This document shows positions 44,210 through 53,826 of a DNA stretch of 64,000 bases, piece by piece. A program made the position numbers and the translations under genes. The first letter of the stretch is position 1, and each line of letters opens with the position of its first letter. Below the pieces are notes generated by a model that did no database searches, had not been told where the DNA came from, and saw only the letters and a program-made list of their open reading frames with translations. This DNA is from JAAYCI01 sp031548875 (GTDB lineage Bacteria; Bacillota; Clostridia; Oscillospirales; Ruminococcaceae): assembly GCA_031548875.1 (NCBI GenBank), contig JAVBQQ010000033.1:1-64000 (forward strand), read 5' to 3'.

Positions 44210-45128
44210 GACCGTCACCTCCCTCAGCGGCAGTACCGGCATCCGCCGGAACTGCGGAGCCCCAGAAGCCCACTTCGCGGTCCTCCGTCTTGTGGGTGAG
44301 CATGGCCGGCGGGGTCTCGGTGTCCAGCCCGGCTCGGAAGCCGTACTCCTCCCCGATGAAGCGGGTGGCGGCGCGGATGAGATAGCGCACGTCCACACCA
44401 GAGGCGCAGGCGTTCTCGCAGGCGCCGCACTCCACGCAGCGGCCGGCCAGGTGCATGGCGCGCCCCAAGTGGTACACCATCTTGGCGCTGCGGTCGGGCG
44501 TTGCTGCCTGCCAGCTGGGCACACCGCGGTCCATAAAGCAGACGTCGCAGTAGCAGCCATAGCAGGCCTGCCGGCAGGAGAAGCAGAGGATACACTTGTC
44601 CAGCTCTGCGTTGAAGCGCTCGGGGCTGTAGTCTTCGTCGGCGGCATCCGGCTTTTGGCCGGGGGCAGCGCCGTCGGGCGCGCCGTCGATCAGCTCGTCG
44701 CTAACAGGCGGGGTGCGCAGGTCGCACTCGGCGCAGGCCGCAAGCGGCTGCCCCTCCTCGTCCTTCATGCCGCCGCACTCCATGCCAATGACATACACGT
44801 CCTCGCGGGCCAGCTGCTGCTCCAGAATAAGGTTCGTCAGAGCGCGCGCGTCGCAGGGCTTGGCCACAAGGGCCACCCTGCCCGCCGCGCGCATCGCCGC
44901 GCCCGTGGGGCCGGCAAGGTACGCACCCAGCGCGGGCACGCAGCGGTCGTTCCAGATGAGTTTTTGCGCCTCCTCGGCCGTAGTGGCAAAGCAGGGGGCG
45001 GCAGTGGCGTTATCGGAAAGGCCACTCTCGGCAAAGCCCAGCACGGTGGCCACGGTGCCATCGTTCAGCAGCTTGGTGGCACTCTCCACGATCTTACGGG
45101 TGGCGTCTTCATACACCTTCTCACTCAT
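44202..45128 (-). CDS. FlxC-like 4Fe-4S protein (FrhB-related)
   Basis: A 308-residue iron-sulfur protein. Its N-terminal region resembles the F420-hydrogenase beta family (VALVAKPCDARALTNLILEQ, IGMECGGM). The C-terminal region has cysteine clusters CILCFSCRQACYGCYCDVC and CVECGACENACASGV. The ATG overlaps the mvhD stop by 4 nt and has GGAGGGG upstream. Its family position fits an electron-relay subunit of the complex rather than an independent hydrogenase, because no hydrogenase large subunit is near. Confidence 0.8.
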   Translation of the reverse strand: MSEKVYEDATRKIVESATKLLNDGTVATVLGFAESGLSDNATAAPCFATTAEEAQKLIWNDRCVPALGAYLAGPTGAAMRAAGRVALVAKPCDARALTNLILEQQLAREDVYVIGMECGGMKDEEGQPLAACAECDLRTPPVSDELIDGAPDGAAPGQKPDAADEDYSPERFNAELDKCILCFSCRQACYGCYCDVCFMDRGVPSWQAATPDRSAKMVYHLGRAMHLAGRCVECGACENACASGVDVRYLIRAATRFIGEEYGFRAGLDTETPPAMLTHKTEDREVGFWGSAVPADAGTAAEGGDGHG

Positions 45129-45601
45129 ATGCCCTCACCCCCTCCAGCCGCGTCAGCTGCTGTGCTGCGCGCGGGGCCCAGCTCGGCGATCTTAGCGGTC
45201 ACGTCGCGCACCACCTGGGCAAAACGCGCGCCCTCGGACGCCGACACCCAGGTGAACTGCACCCGGCGTTCGTCCACGCCGGCCGCCATGAGAAGCTGTT
45301 TGAGCACCGCGAACCGGCGCCGGGCAAACAGGTTGCCCTCCAGGTAGTGGCAGTCGCCGGGGTGGCAGCCGGACACCATCACGCCGTCGGCGCCGTCGGC
45401 CAAGGCCTTTATAATGTAGATGGGGTTGATGCGCCCCGAGCAGGGCACCCGGATGACCCGGATGCCCGGGGGGTACTGCTGGCGGCCAGTGCCGGCCAGG
45501 TCGGCCCCGGCGTAGCTGCACCAGTTGCACAGGAAGGCGACGATGGTGGGCGTCCACTCCCGTGTCTCGGCCGCGGGGGCCGCTGTTTGGGTCTCGCTCA
45601 T
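45125..45601 (-). CDS. mvhD: MvhD/FlpD-type delta subunit
   Basis: A 158-residue 2Fe-2S protein that links an electron donor to HdrA. The conserved cysteines are visible in FLCNWCSYAGAD, VPCSGRI and SGCHPGDCHYLEGN, and the domain spans about residues 18-140. ATGA overlaps occur on both sides (with hdrA and the FlxC-like gene), so these subunits are probably made in equal amounts. Confidence 0.92.
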   Translation of the reverse strand: MSETQTAAPAAETREWTPTIVAFLCNWCSYAGADLAGTGRQQYPPGIRVIRVPCSGRINPIYIIKALADGADGVMVSGCHPGDCHYLEGNLFARRRFAVLKQLLMAAGVDERRVQFTWVSASEGARFAQVVRDVTAKIAELGPARSTAADAAGGGEGI

Positions 45602-48600
45602 GCGCCGTCACCTCCCGTGTGTGTCTGCGCGGGCACAAAGCCGCGCAGCAGGTATTCCAGCTCGCTAAGCACCTGCACGTCGGAGAAACCGTTCACATCA
45701 ATGGCGCCGCAGCGGCAGGTGGCGCTGCAGGTGCCGCAACCCTTGCACAACACATCGTTCACCACCGCTTTGCGCACGGTCTGGCGGCGGTGCTGCACCT
45801 CCTTCACCTCGATGGCCCCGTAGGCGCACACCCCTTCGCAGGCGCCGCAGGCGGTGCACAGGTCGCGGTCCACCGTGGCGATGGTGCCCTCGGTCTCAAG
45901 CATGTCCTTCGAGATGACCGTGGCGGCGCGGGCGGCCGCGGCGCGGCCCTGCACCATGCTCTCCTTCAGGCCCTTGGGCGCATGGGCAAGGCCGGCCAGG
46001 TACACACCCTCGGTGGCAAAGTCCACCGGGCGCAGCTTGACGTGGGCCTCCAGGAAGAAGCCGTCCGCATTCATCGGGATCTTGAGCATCTGGGCCGTGC
46101 GGTGGTTGGCTTCCACGTCCGGCTGCATGATGGCCGCCAGGGAAACCATATCCGCCGGGTAAGACACTTCCCTGCCCAAGATGGGGTCGGCCACGCGCAC
46201 CAGCATGCGGCCGTCCTGTTCGGTCACCTCGGGGTAGGCGTCGTCCGCAAAGCGCACGAACTGCACCCCTTTGGCGCGGGCGTCGGCGTACATGCTTTCA
46301 AAGCCGCCGTAGGTGCGCATCTCGCGGTAGAAGATGGTCACGTTGACCGAGGGGTCCTGCTCCTTGATGCGCAACGCGTTCTTCACGGCCGCATTGCAGC
46401 AGGTGCGCGAGCACCAGGGCCTTTCTTCATTCCTTTGGTCCACGCACTGGATCATTGCCACGTCTTTGATGCCCGCAAGCGCGGCCTCGGGGTTTTTCAT
46501 CTTCGCTTCCAGCGCCAGGTGGGTAATCACGTTCTTGTTCTTGCCGAACAGGAAGCCCTTCGGCACGCCCATGCCGGTGCCGGTGGCCAGGATGACCACG
46601 CCGTGTTTGAGGTCGTGTTCGCCGGTGGGTGTTTCAATGTGGGTCTCGAAGTTGCCCACGAAACCGTCGATGGACTTGACCTCGGCGGACGTGTGGATGG
46701 TGATGTTCTCATCCTCCATCGCCCGCAGGATGACCCCCTGCACGTACTCGCCCATGGGGCGGCCGGCCGGGTCGGACGAGAGCATGATGGCCTTGCCGCC
46801 CAGCGCCTTTTCCTTCTCCACGAGATGTACCGGGTAGCCCATGGCCGAAAGCTCCAGCGCGGCCGAAAGGCCCGCCATGCCGCCGCCCAGCACCAGCGCC
46901 GATTTGTTCACATCGATCTTCTTGCGTTCCAGCTGTTTTGCGTGGGTCACCTTGGCCACCGCCATGCTCACCAGCTGCTTGGCCTTGCCGGTGGCTGCGA
47001 AGCGGTCGTCCATGTGCACCCAGCTGCACTGGTCGCGGATGTTGGCCATGGTAAAGAGGTAGGGGTTCAGGCCCGCCTTTTTCAGCACGCCCTGGAAGAG
47101 CGGCTCGTGTGTGCGCGGCGTGCAGGACGCCACCACCACCCGGTTGAGGTTGTATTCCTCGATGCGCTCGGCAATGACCTTCTGCGCGTCCACGCTGCAG
47201 GTGTACAGCGATTCGTCGGCGAACACCACGTGCGGCAGCGTGCGGGCGAACTCGACCACCTCGCGCACGCCCAGATACCCGCCGATGTTCACGCCACAGT
47301 GGCAGACGAACACGCCGATGCGCACCGGCTCTTTGGCCACATCCCGCATGGGCACCTCCGGCTCTTCGGTGAAGAAGGCCGCATAGTCGCCGTACAGGTC
47401 CGTCTCGCGGGTGGACGCCAGGCGCGCCGCGCCCGCGGCCGCGGCCGAGGCCTCCACCACCGTCTCGGGGATGTCCTTGGGCCCGGCGACCACGCCACAC
47501 ACGAACATCCCCTCGCGCGAGGCGGCGGGCGACGAAAACTCGCCCGTGCGCACAAAGCCGCGCCGGTCTGTCTGCACGTCCAGCGCGTCGAACAGCTCGC
47601 GGTTTTGCTCACTGGGCTGCATGCCCACGCTCAGGACGACCATGTCGTACCGGTCGGTGCGCACGTGGCCGTCCTCGCCGCAGTGGGTCAGCAGCAGGTC
47701 GCCGGTCTCGTCGTCGCGCTCCACGCCGCCCACCCGGCTGCGAATAAAGTTGATCTTGTACTTGTTCTTGGCGGAGTCCACATACCGGTCGAAGTCCTTG
47801 CCGTAGGCGCGCATGTCCATGTAGTAGATGTCGATGTCTTCCACGCTGGGCAGGTGCTCCTTGGTGATCTGCGCCTCCTTCACGGCGTACATGCAGCAGA
47901 CGGCGGAGCAGTATTCCGCCTCGCACTGTTTGTCGCGCGAGCCCACGCATTGCAAGAACGCGATGCGCTTGGGGGCCTTCCCGTCGCTGGGACGCTGCAC
48001 ATGGCCCTCGAACGGGCCGGAGGCCGAGAGGATGCGCTCGTACTCAAGGCTGGTAACGACATCCGCAAAGCGGGTGTAGGAGAGTTCGGCCGGGATGTTC
48101 TGCGATGTCTCATATCCCGGCGACAATACGACAGCCGCCACCGGGATCTCCACCGTATCGCCCGGCTGTTCATGCCAGATGGCTCCGGCCTTGCAGGCCT
48201 CCTCGCACATGCGGCATTCGCAGCAGACAGAGCAGTCGAGGCAGCGGTTCGCCTCTTTCAACGCCGTCGCTTCGTCATAGCCCAGCTCTACCTCCTCAAA
48301 GGTGGACACCCGCTTTGAAAGCTCCAGCAGCGGCATGGCGGCGCGCGGGTCGCGCGCGACGCCCTTCGTGTCCACCTCGCTGATGTCCGTCTGCGGCAGG
48401 TAGAAGGGATCGATGGGCTCGCTGGTGCCCTCCAGGTAGTTGATGATCGCTTTGGCCGCGCGGTTGCCGTCGGCGATGGCCTCGATGGCCGTGGCCGGGC
48501 CGCGCAGTGCATCGCCCCCTGCAAACACGCCCTCGTGGCCGTTCACCTGCAGGGTCTTCGGGTCCACGCCAAAGGTGCCCCGCTTTGTGAAGCTGTCGGC

Positions 48601-50118
48601 CGATATGCCGCCCGCAATGATGTCGTCGGCGTCCACCGCTTGGCCCACGGCCACGATGACCGTGTCCGCCTCGGTGAGGAAGTCCGATTCCTCCACCGCC
48701 ACGGGGCGACAGCGGCCGGAGTCGTCCCGGTCGTCACTAAGGGTGTTGCGCTGGCAGATAAAGCCGGCCAGCCTGCCGTCCTTCACATTGGCAGCCATGG
48801 GGGCGGCCAACTCGATGATCGAGACGCCCTCCTCCTCCGCGTGGTGGATTTCCCACTCGTTGGCCGGCATCTCGTTGCGGGTGCGGCGGTAGAGCACGGT
48901 CACATCGGCGCCCAGGCGCCGGGCGGTGCGCGCGGCGTCCATGGCAACGTTGCCGCCGCCCACCACCAGCACCTTTTTGCCGGCAACGTCCTCCACCGGC
49001 TGGCCGAGGTTCACGCGGCGCAGGAAATCCACGCTGGAGATGACGTTCTTGTTGTCCTCGCCGGGCACGCCCAGCTTTTGGTCCTTGTGCGCGCCTACGG
49101 CCAGGAACACAGCCTTGTAGCCTTCGTCTTTCAGGCTTTGCAGCGTGAAGTCGCGCCCCAGCTTTTGCCCAAGGCGCACCTCGGCGCCCAGTTCTTCAAT
49201 AAGCGAAACCTCGTGCGCCAGGATGGATTTGTCCAGCCGGTAGTCCGGTATGCCCACCTTCAGCATGCCGCCGGCCACATCCAGCGCCTCGAACACCACC
49301 GGCTTGTAGCCGCGCAGCGCCAACTGGTAGGCGCAGTTCATGCCGGCCGGCCCCGCGCCCACGATGGCGACCTTGTCGCTCTTTGCTTCCACGTCATCGG
49401 GAACGGCCCGCGCATTGGGCGAGCCGTTTTCCAGCTCCCGGTCGGCGATGAAGCGTTTGAGCGACGCGATGGAGATGGGGTCCTCCACTGTGGCGCGGGT
49501 GCAGTTCTTCTCGCACGGGTGCAGGCAGATGCGCCCCAAAACGCCCGCGAAGGGTGTGGTGCGGCGCACCACGCGCAGCGCGTCGTCGTAGCGCTCCTCG
49601 CCCACCAGCGTCACATAGCCGTGGGCGTCCAACTTGGCTGGACAGTTGTACTTGCAGGGCGAGGTGCCCCGCTTGTCGATGGCGACCTTGTTGGGCACCG
49701 CCTGGGCAAACGGTTTATACACCGCCTGCCGCGGGCCAATGCCCTGGTCAAATTCGCTTTTCACCGTCACCGGGCAGACGGTGATGCAATCGTCGCAGCC
49801 CTTGCAGGTGGCCTCGTCCACATAACGGGGCCGACGGCGCACCACGGCCGTCAGGTCCGGCGCCTCCCCCTTCACCTCCACAAGGTCGCTTAAGGTAAGC
49901 GTCTTCACCAGGGGATGGTTGAAGCAGCCCGTCACCTTGGGAGCCAGGATGCAGGCGGAACAATCGTTGGTGGGGAATGTTTTATCCAACTGGGCCATGC
50001 GCCCGCCGATGCTGGGTGTGCTCTCTACCAGAAAGACCGGCACGCCCATGTCGGCAAGATCGGTGGAAGCCTGGATACCGGCGATACCGCCGCCCACCAC
50101 CAGAACGGGTTTTTTCAT
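45598..50118 (-). CDS. hdrA: giant HdrA: HdrA-GltD-HdrA fusion with C-terminal ferredoxins
   Basis: A 1506-residue flavoprotein, over twice a usual HdrA. Residues 1-180 hold an HdrA FAD start (VLVVGGGIAGIQAS), the NDCSACILAPK cluster region and a ferredoxin site (CKGCDDCITVCP). Residues 180-620 are GltD-like, with CKYNCPAKLD, VAIVGAGPAGMNCAY near 248, VLVVGGGNVAMDAAR and GVFAGGDALRG. A cysteine cluster (CSVCCECRMCEEAC) follows, then the remainder of the first HdrA (LQCVGSRDKQCE). A second HdrA unit begins near 929 (VFVCHCGVNIGGY), with its FAD loop near 1076 and IQCVDQRNEERPWCSRTCC. Two ferredoxin clusters end the protein (CTACGACEGVCAYGAI, CKGCGTCSATCRCGAI). The ATG at 50118 overlaps hdrC by 4 nt. 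The flavin is the expected bifurcation site. Confidence 0.88.
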   Translation of the reverse strand: MKKPVLVVGGGIAGIQASTDLADMGVPVFLVESTPSIGGRMAQLDKTFPTNDCSACILAPKVTGCFNHPLVKTLTLSDLVEVKGEAPDLTAVVRRRPRYVDEATCKGCDDCITVCPVTVKSEFDQGIGPRQAVYKPFAQAVPNKVAIDKRGTSPCKYNCPAKLDAHGYVTLVGEERYDDALRVVRRTTPFAGVLGRICLHPCEKNCTRATVEDPISIASLKRFIADRELENGSPNARAVPDDVEAKSDKVAIVGAGPAGMNCAYQLALRGYKPVVFEALDVAGGMLKVGIPDYRLDKSILAHEVSLIEELGAEVRLGQKLGRDFTLQSLKDEGYKAVFLAVGAHKDQKLGVPGEDNKNVISSVDFLRRVNLGQPVEDVAGKKVLVVGGGNVAMDAARTARRLGADVTVLYRRTRNEMPANEWEIHHAEEEGVSIIELAAPMAANVKDGRLAGFICQRNTLSDDRDDSGRCRPVAVEESDFLTEADTVIVAVGQAVDADDIIAGGISADSFTKRGTFGVDPKTLQVNGHEGVFAGGDALRGPATAIEAIADGNRAAKAIINYLEGTSEPIDPFYLPQTDISEVDTKGVARDPRAAMPLLELSKRVSTFEEVELGYDEATALKEANRCLDCSVCCECRMCEEACKAGAIWHEQPGDTVEIPVAAVVLSPGYETSQNIPAELSYTRFADVVTSLEYERILSASGPFEGHVQRPSDGKAPKRIAFLQCVGSRDKQCEAEYCSAVCCMYAVKEAQITKEHLPSVEDIDIYYMDMRAYGKDFDRYVDSAKNKYKINFIRSRVGGVERDDETGDLLLTHCGEDGHVRTDRYDMVVLSVGMQPSEQNRELFDALDVQTDRRGFVRTGEFSSPAASREGMFVCGVVAGPKDIPETVVEASAAAAGAARLASTRETDLYGDYAAFFTEEPEVPMRDVAKEPVRIGVFVCHCGVNIGGYLGVREVVEFARTLPHVVFADESLYTCSVDAQKVIAERIEEYNLNRVVVASCTPRTHEPLFQGVLKKAGLNPYLFTMANIRDQCSWVHMDDRFAATGKAKQLVSMAVAKVTHAKQLERKKIDVNKSALVLGGGMAGLSAALELSAMGYPVHLVEKEKALGGKAIMLSSDPAGRPMGEYVQGVILRAMEDENITIHTSAEVKSIDGFVGNFETHIETPTGEHDLKHGVVILATGTGMGVPKGFLFGKNKNVITHLALEAKMKNPEAALAGIKDVAMIQCVDQRNEERPWCSRTCCNAAVKNALRIKEQDPSVNVTIFYREMRTYGGFESMYADARAKGVQFVRFADDAYPEVTEQDGRMLVRVADPILGREVSYPADMVSLAAIMQPDVEANHRTAQMLKIPMNADGFFLEAHVKLRPVDFATEGVYLAGLAHAPKGLKESMVQGRAAAARAATVISKDMLETEGTIATVDRDLCTACGACEGVCAYGAIEVKEVQHRRQTVRKAVVNDVLCKGCGTCSATCRCGAIDVNGFSDVQVLSELEYLLRGFVPAQTHTGGDGA

Positions 50119-50543
50119 TGGCTCTTGCCCTCTTTCGCAATGGCGTCCTTCAATAGTTCGTTCATCCTGTCCAGCTTCTGGCGGTTCAGCTCCCGCTCGG
50201 CTGCGGCGGCCTGGGCGGCCATCTCGGCGTCGCGCGCGCCCTTCTCCACAGCCATCTCGCGCATCGCGCGCACAACGTCTGCAAAGCGCACGTCCTGAGG
50301 GCAGTGTGCCACGCACACATGGCACTGGTTGCATTTCCAGATCTCGTCTCCGACGAGAAGCGCCTCCCGCTCACCGGCCAGTATCTGGCGCATCATGCGG
50401 CGGGGGTTGTATTCGTCGCTCAGCTCACTCACCGGGCAGCCGGCCGTGCAGGTGCCGCACAAAAAGCAGTTCAGCACGCGCTCGGCGCCGGGGTGGGCGG
50501 CCAGCTCGTTTTTGAAGTTCGGGTCAATGCTTGTCTGGGCCAT
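50115..50543 (-). CDS. hdrC: HdrC, 4Fe-4S subunit of heterodisulfide-reductase-like complex
   Basis: A 142-residue protein with two classic clusters, CFLCGTCTAGCP and CNQCHVCVAHCP, and a helical C-terminus. In known complexes HdrC shuttles electrons from HdrA to HdrB. No HdrB-like CCG-domain gene is in the window, so the acceptor must differ or lie elsewhere. GGAGG precedes the ATG; hdrA follows with an ATGA overlap. Confidence 0.9.
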   Translation of the reverse strand: MAQTSIDPNFKNELAAHPGAERVLNCFLCGTCTAGCPVSELSDEYNPRRMMRQILAGEREALLVGDEIWKCNQCHVCVAHCPQDVRFADVVRAMREMAVEKGARDAEMAAQAAAAERELNRQKLDRMNELLKDAIAKEGKSQ

Positions 50544-50660
50544 AGGGCCACCTCCTGGTCATAGGTTGGTCGTTTTTGTTTAAGATGTCGTTTGACTGGG
50601 CATGGCGGAACGTCCGATATAAGCGGGTGGCGCTCCCTCACGCGGAACTGTCGTTGCTCA

Positions 50661-50689
50661 CGGGAGTTCGCATAAAATGTGAACTCCCG
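50661..50689. terminator. hairpin between metF and hdrC
   Basis: CGGGAGTTC (50661-50669) and GAACTCCCG (50681-50689) form a perfect 9-bp stem in the 226-bp gap between metF and hdrC. There is no U-tract, so it may be an mRNA-processing or stability element rather than a full terminator. The two gene groups may still be one transcript. Confidence 0.4.
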
Positions 50690-50769
50690 AGCAGACGCTG
50701 CGAAACACCGCCCACTCGCATCGGCGCGCTGAACCTGCATACGTATATCCCCGACGTTCGGCCTGGCGC

Positions 50770-51699
50770 CTACACCTTCGGCCGGGGCAGGAAGCCCGCG
50801 CGCTCCACAATGGTGGGCACGATGGACTCCCAGCCGATGGCCATGATATGGATGCCGTGCACCCCTTCGATGCCCTTCAGCCGCTCGATGAGCTCCAGCG
50901 CCATCTTCACGCCCTCGGCCTCGCGCTGTTCCTTCTCTTCGCCGGCCAGGCGCATGCGGTTGATCATGTGGGCGGGGATGTCCATGCCGGGCACCTCGGC
51001 CGTAGCCTCGATGGACCGGGGCGAGCGGTTGACGATGATGCCGGCGAGGAAATGGGCTTTTTCGTGCAGGCCGCGCTCGCGCACCTTCTCCATCCAAGCC
51101 TCGAAGCGGGGGATGTTGTAGATGGCCTGCGTCTGCACAAAGCGCGCCCCGGCGCGTATCTTCTTCTCCAGCCGAATAAGCTGTAGCGGCTCCGGGTCCG
51201 CAAAGGGGTTGGCCGTGGTGCCCAGGAAGAAGGAGAGCGGTTCCTTCAGCGGCGAGCCGCCGATGAACTGTCCCTTCTCCGCCATGTCCGAAAGACCGGC
51301 CAGCAGCTGCACGGAGTCGATGTCGTACACGTTCTTGCTGCCGGGATGGTTGCCAAAGCTCTGGTGGTCGCCCGAGAGGATGAGCAGGTTGCGCAGCCCC
51401 AGTGCGTAGGCGCCCAGCAGGTCGCTTTGTATGGCGATGCGGTTGCGGTCGCGGCAGGTCATCTGCACGATGGGCTCCACCCCTTCGTCCAGCGAGAGCT
51501 TGGACGCCGCGATGCTGCTCATGCGCACGATGGCCGTCTGGTTGTCGGTCACGTTGGCGGCGTCCACAAGGCCGGCAAGGTGCTGCGCCTTGCCGCGCAC
51601 ATTGTCCGCGCTGGCGCTCATGGGCGGGCCGATCTCGGCCGTCACCGAAAAACCGCCTGAATCCAGCAGGGCCTGCAGGTTGCTGATGCGTTCAGCCAT
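50770..51699 (-). CDS. metF: methylenetetrahydrofolate reductase
   Basis: A 309-residue MTHFR (flavin TIM barrel) reducing methylene-THF to methyl-THF. Family motifs include VTAEIGPP with the catalytic Glu near residue 22, NVTDNQ, QMTCRDRNRIAIQSDLLG and LSGDH, and GARFVQTQAIYN. The start overlaps the MetV-like stop by 8 nt with GGGAGGGGG upstream. Pairing with a MetV-like zinc/iron-sulfur protein and HdrA/MvhD subunits is the acetogen arrangement (as in Moorella), where electrons arrive through the Hdr-type complex rather than directly from NADH. Confidence 0.94.
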   Translation of the reverse strand: MAERISNLQALLDSGGFSVTAEIGPPMSASADNVRGKAQHLAGLVDAANVTDNQTAIVRMSSIAASKLSLDEGVEPIVQMTCRDRNRIAIQSDLLGAYALGLRNLLILSGDHQSFGNHPGSKNVYDIDSVQLLAGLSDMAEKGQFIGGSPLKEPLSFFLGTTANPFADPEPLQLIRLEKKIRAGARFVQTQAIYNIPRFEAWMEKVRERGLHEKAHFLAGIIVNRSPRSIEATAEVPGMDIPAHMINRMRLAGEEKEQREAEGVKMALELIERLKGIEGVHGIHIMAIGWESIVPTIVERAGFLPRPKV

Positions 51700-52384
51700 C
51701 GTCCTCGCCCCCTCCCCGCGCGATCATGTCCGGCCGGCGCAGCACGCGCGGGCCGCCGTCGCGGCTGGTGCTCCAGTCGCGCACCTCGTTCACCTCCAGC
51801 AGCCGGTCCAGCTGGCCAATGCGGGAGAGCCTGTCGTAGATGAGCTGCCAGGCGCAGTCGGTCTCGCCGCCCAGCTCGCACTTTCCGTTCGCCGAACCGC
51901 CGCAGGGGCCGTTGAAATGGCTTTTGGAACAGCGGGACACCGGGCAGACGCCGCCCGTTTTTTCCAGGATGCAGTTGCCGCAGCCCTGGCACATCTCCGT
52001 CCAGTAGCCAAGGTCGCGGTTCACGCCGATGAAACTGGTGTTCACGCCCGGCACAACAACCTTGTCCGGCCATTTTTCAGCCATGAACTGCACGCCCGCG
52101 CCGCAACCCAGGCAGAGGATGCAATCCACACCCTCCATCTCCGGCTCCATCTCGTCCAGGAATTCCATGTCGCACTGGCGCACCGGGCTCGTCACGTCCA
52201 CGGCCACGTTGCGCCCCGCCTGCTTTGCCGCCAGGCGGATGAGCGAGGCCAGCTTGAGCGCCTCTTTCTCGCCGCCGGACATGCACACGGTGACGCAGGT
52301 ACCGCAGGCGGCCACGGCGATGTGAGAAAAATCCTTCACCGAGGCGAGGATCTCATCCGTTTTCTTTTGGTCTGCTACGATCAT
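51692..52384 (-). CDS. MetV-like methylene-THF reductase partner (C-terminal domain protein)
   Basis: A 230-residue cysteine-rich protein of the MTHFR C-terminal (MetV) family. Cysteines appear in AVAACGTCVTVCMSGG, CILCLGCGAG, EMCQGCGNCILEKTGG and CPVSRCSKSHFNGPCGGS, enough for a zinc site and iron-sulfur cluster. MetV is required for activity of MetF in acetogens that lack a direct NADH site. ATGA overlap with the preceding HdrA/MvhD-like gene and overlap with metF indicate a coupled complex. Confidence 0.9.
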   Translation of the reverse strand: MIVADQKKTDEILASVKDFSHIAVAACGTCVTVCMSGGEKEALKLASLIRLAAKQAGRNVAVDVTSPVRQCDMEFLDEMEPEMEGVDCILCLGCGAGVQFMAEKWPDKVVVPGVNTSFIGVNRDLGYWTEMCQGCGNCILEKTGGVCPVSRCSKSHFNGPCGGSANGKCELGGETDCAWQLIYDRLSRIGQLDRLLEVNEVRDWSTSRDGGPRVLRRPDMIARGGGEDDG

Positions 52385-53826
52385 TCGCTCACCTCCGGTT
52401 GGGCCGCCAGTTCCCGGCCCGCAAATTCCACGATCGCGTCCCGCAGCATGAAGGGCTGCGCGTGGGACGCCTGCACGAAGGCCACGCGACCCCCGGGCAG
52501 ACCGGCCGCCGCCAGCATGTCCGTCAGTCGCTCGCTTTGCAGGCGGGCACGGGCGGTGCCCTCAAAATGTTTGCAGGCGTCGTCCGGGCAGGTGGCAACC
52601 AGCACTTTCTCGTACCGCAACAGCGCGTCGGCCAGTTCCTCCAACCCCAGGCTGCCGCCGCAGGGAATCTCCTTCACGTCCACCTCGTCGGCCATCAGGT
52701 CGTCCAGTTCATCCAGCACCAGCTGCATGCTCAGGGCAGCGCCGTTTTCGCAGGCGTATACCAGCAGCCGGCCGTATAACATGGCGTCCTTGTTGGGGGG
52801 CGCCTCTTCCCCGCGCACGCCCTCCAGCGTGACGGCGTTGCCCGGGCAGACGGACACACAGGTGCCGCAGCCCTCGCAGGCGTCCTGCAGGGGCTGCATC
52901 TTGCGGGCCTCCTTGTCCGGCCGCAGGGCGGCGTGGGTACAGGCGCGGTAGCAGGTGTAGCAGAACACGCACTTTTCGCCCTCCACCTGCGCCTTGGGCA
53001 CGTCGGCGCCGGGGGCGGGCGCCAGCCGGGCGATGGCCGCAGCGATGAATGCCAGCCCCTCGTCCAGCCGCTCGGCACGCAGGTCCCGCCCGATGCAGAA
53101 CACCCCCCGCCGGCTGGTGAGCGCCGGCGCCAGGAAGTGCTTGTCTTCCAGCAGATAGCCCTGTTCGTCCGCATGCAGCCGCAGCTTGGCCGCAGCCTGT
53201 TCAAAGTCCTCGCCCACCGCACGGCCGCCGTCGGCAAACACCAGCGCGCCGGGTATCTCATACTGCAAAACGCCGTCGGTGGCGCGCACGTCGAAACGGT
53301 CGGCGGGCTTGTCGTACGCAAAATCGATCTTCGTGTACTTGATGAAGGTCACGCCCGCCTCGCGCGCTTTGGCGTAGGCCTGCTCCACGTCCCGCCCGGC
53401 CGTGCGCACGAAGCGCGCGGCGTAGTATACCCGGCGCTTTTTGAGCGCCAGCGCCGTCGCCTCTTCCAGTGCGCGCACCGTGGCCGCCAGGGGCGATTCG
53501 CAATTGTAGTCCAGCAAAAACAGGAGGGGCGTGCCCTGCGGGATGCCGGCCACAAAGCCGGCCTTGTTCGGCTCATACAACCAGCGGGGCAGCCCGCCGG
53601 CGATGGCTGGCGGTTCTGTGCCGGGCGTCTGGGTGAACACGACGAAATCGGCCGCCAGTGCACCACCGCCCGCCAACTGCGCGGAAAACCCGCACACCTC
53701 ACCTTCCAGGCAACGAATGTCGTCCAGGCTGTCCAGCACGACCACCTCGTTGCCAGCGGCGCCCAAGGTTTGGGCGATGCGGCCGTTGTCCGCGTTTTCG
53801 CCCATCACGAGTACTTTGGGTTTCAT
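52381..53826 (-). CDS. HdrA C-terminal half fused to ferredoxin and MvhD-like domain
   Basis: A 481-residue protein. Residues 1-275 resemble the second half of HdrA (GVTFIKYTKIDFAY, then GVFCIGRDLR) but lack an FAD glycine loop. Residues 284-350 hold two ferredoxin clusters, CVFCYTCYRACTHAAL and CEGCGTCVSVCPGNAV. Residues 365-470 are MvhD-like, with VYACENGA, IPCGGSLG and ATCPDDACKHFEGTARAR; the first of the usual cysteine pairs is reduced to a single Cys. ATGA overlaps lie on both sides. It should join MetVF to the flavoprotein encoded just upstream. Confidence 0.75.
   Translation of the reverse strand: MKPKVLVMGENADNGRIAQTLGAAGNEVVVLDSLDDIRCLEGEVCGFSAQLAGGGALAADFVVFTQTPGTEPPAIAGGLPRWLYEPNKAGFVAGIPQGTPLLFLLDYNCESPLAATVRALEEATALALKKRRVYYAARFVRTAGRDVEQAYAKAREAGVTFIKYTKIDFAYDKPADRFDVRATDGVLQYEIPGALVFADGGRAVGEDFEQAAAKLRLHADEQGYLLEDKHFLAPALTSRRGVFCIGRDLRAERLDEGLAFIAAAIARLAPAPGADVPKAQVEGEKCVFCYTCYRACTHAALRPDKEARKMQPLQDACEGCGTCVSVCPGNAVTLEGVRGEEAPPNKDAMLYGRLLVYACENGAALSMQLVLDELDDLMADEVDVKEIPCGGSLGLEELADALLRYEKVLVATCPDDACKHFEGTARARLQSERLTDMLAAAGLPGGRVAFVQASHAQPFMLRDAIVEFAGRELAAQPEVSE

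Noticed and set aside
45562..48318. long plus-strand open frame opposite the giant hdrA
   Set aside because: His/Val/Ala-rich composition without any motif is typical of antisense to high-GC flavoprotein genes.
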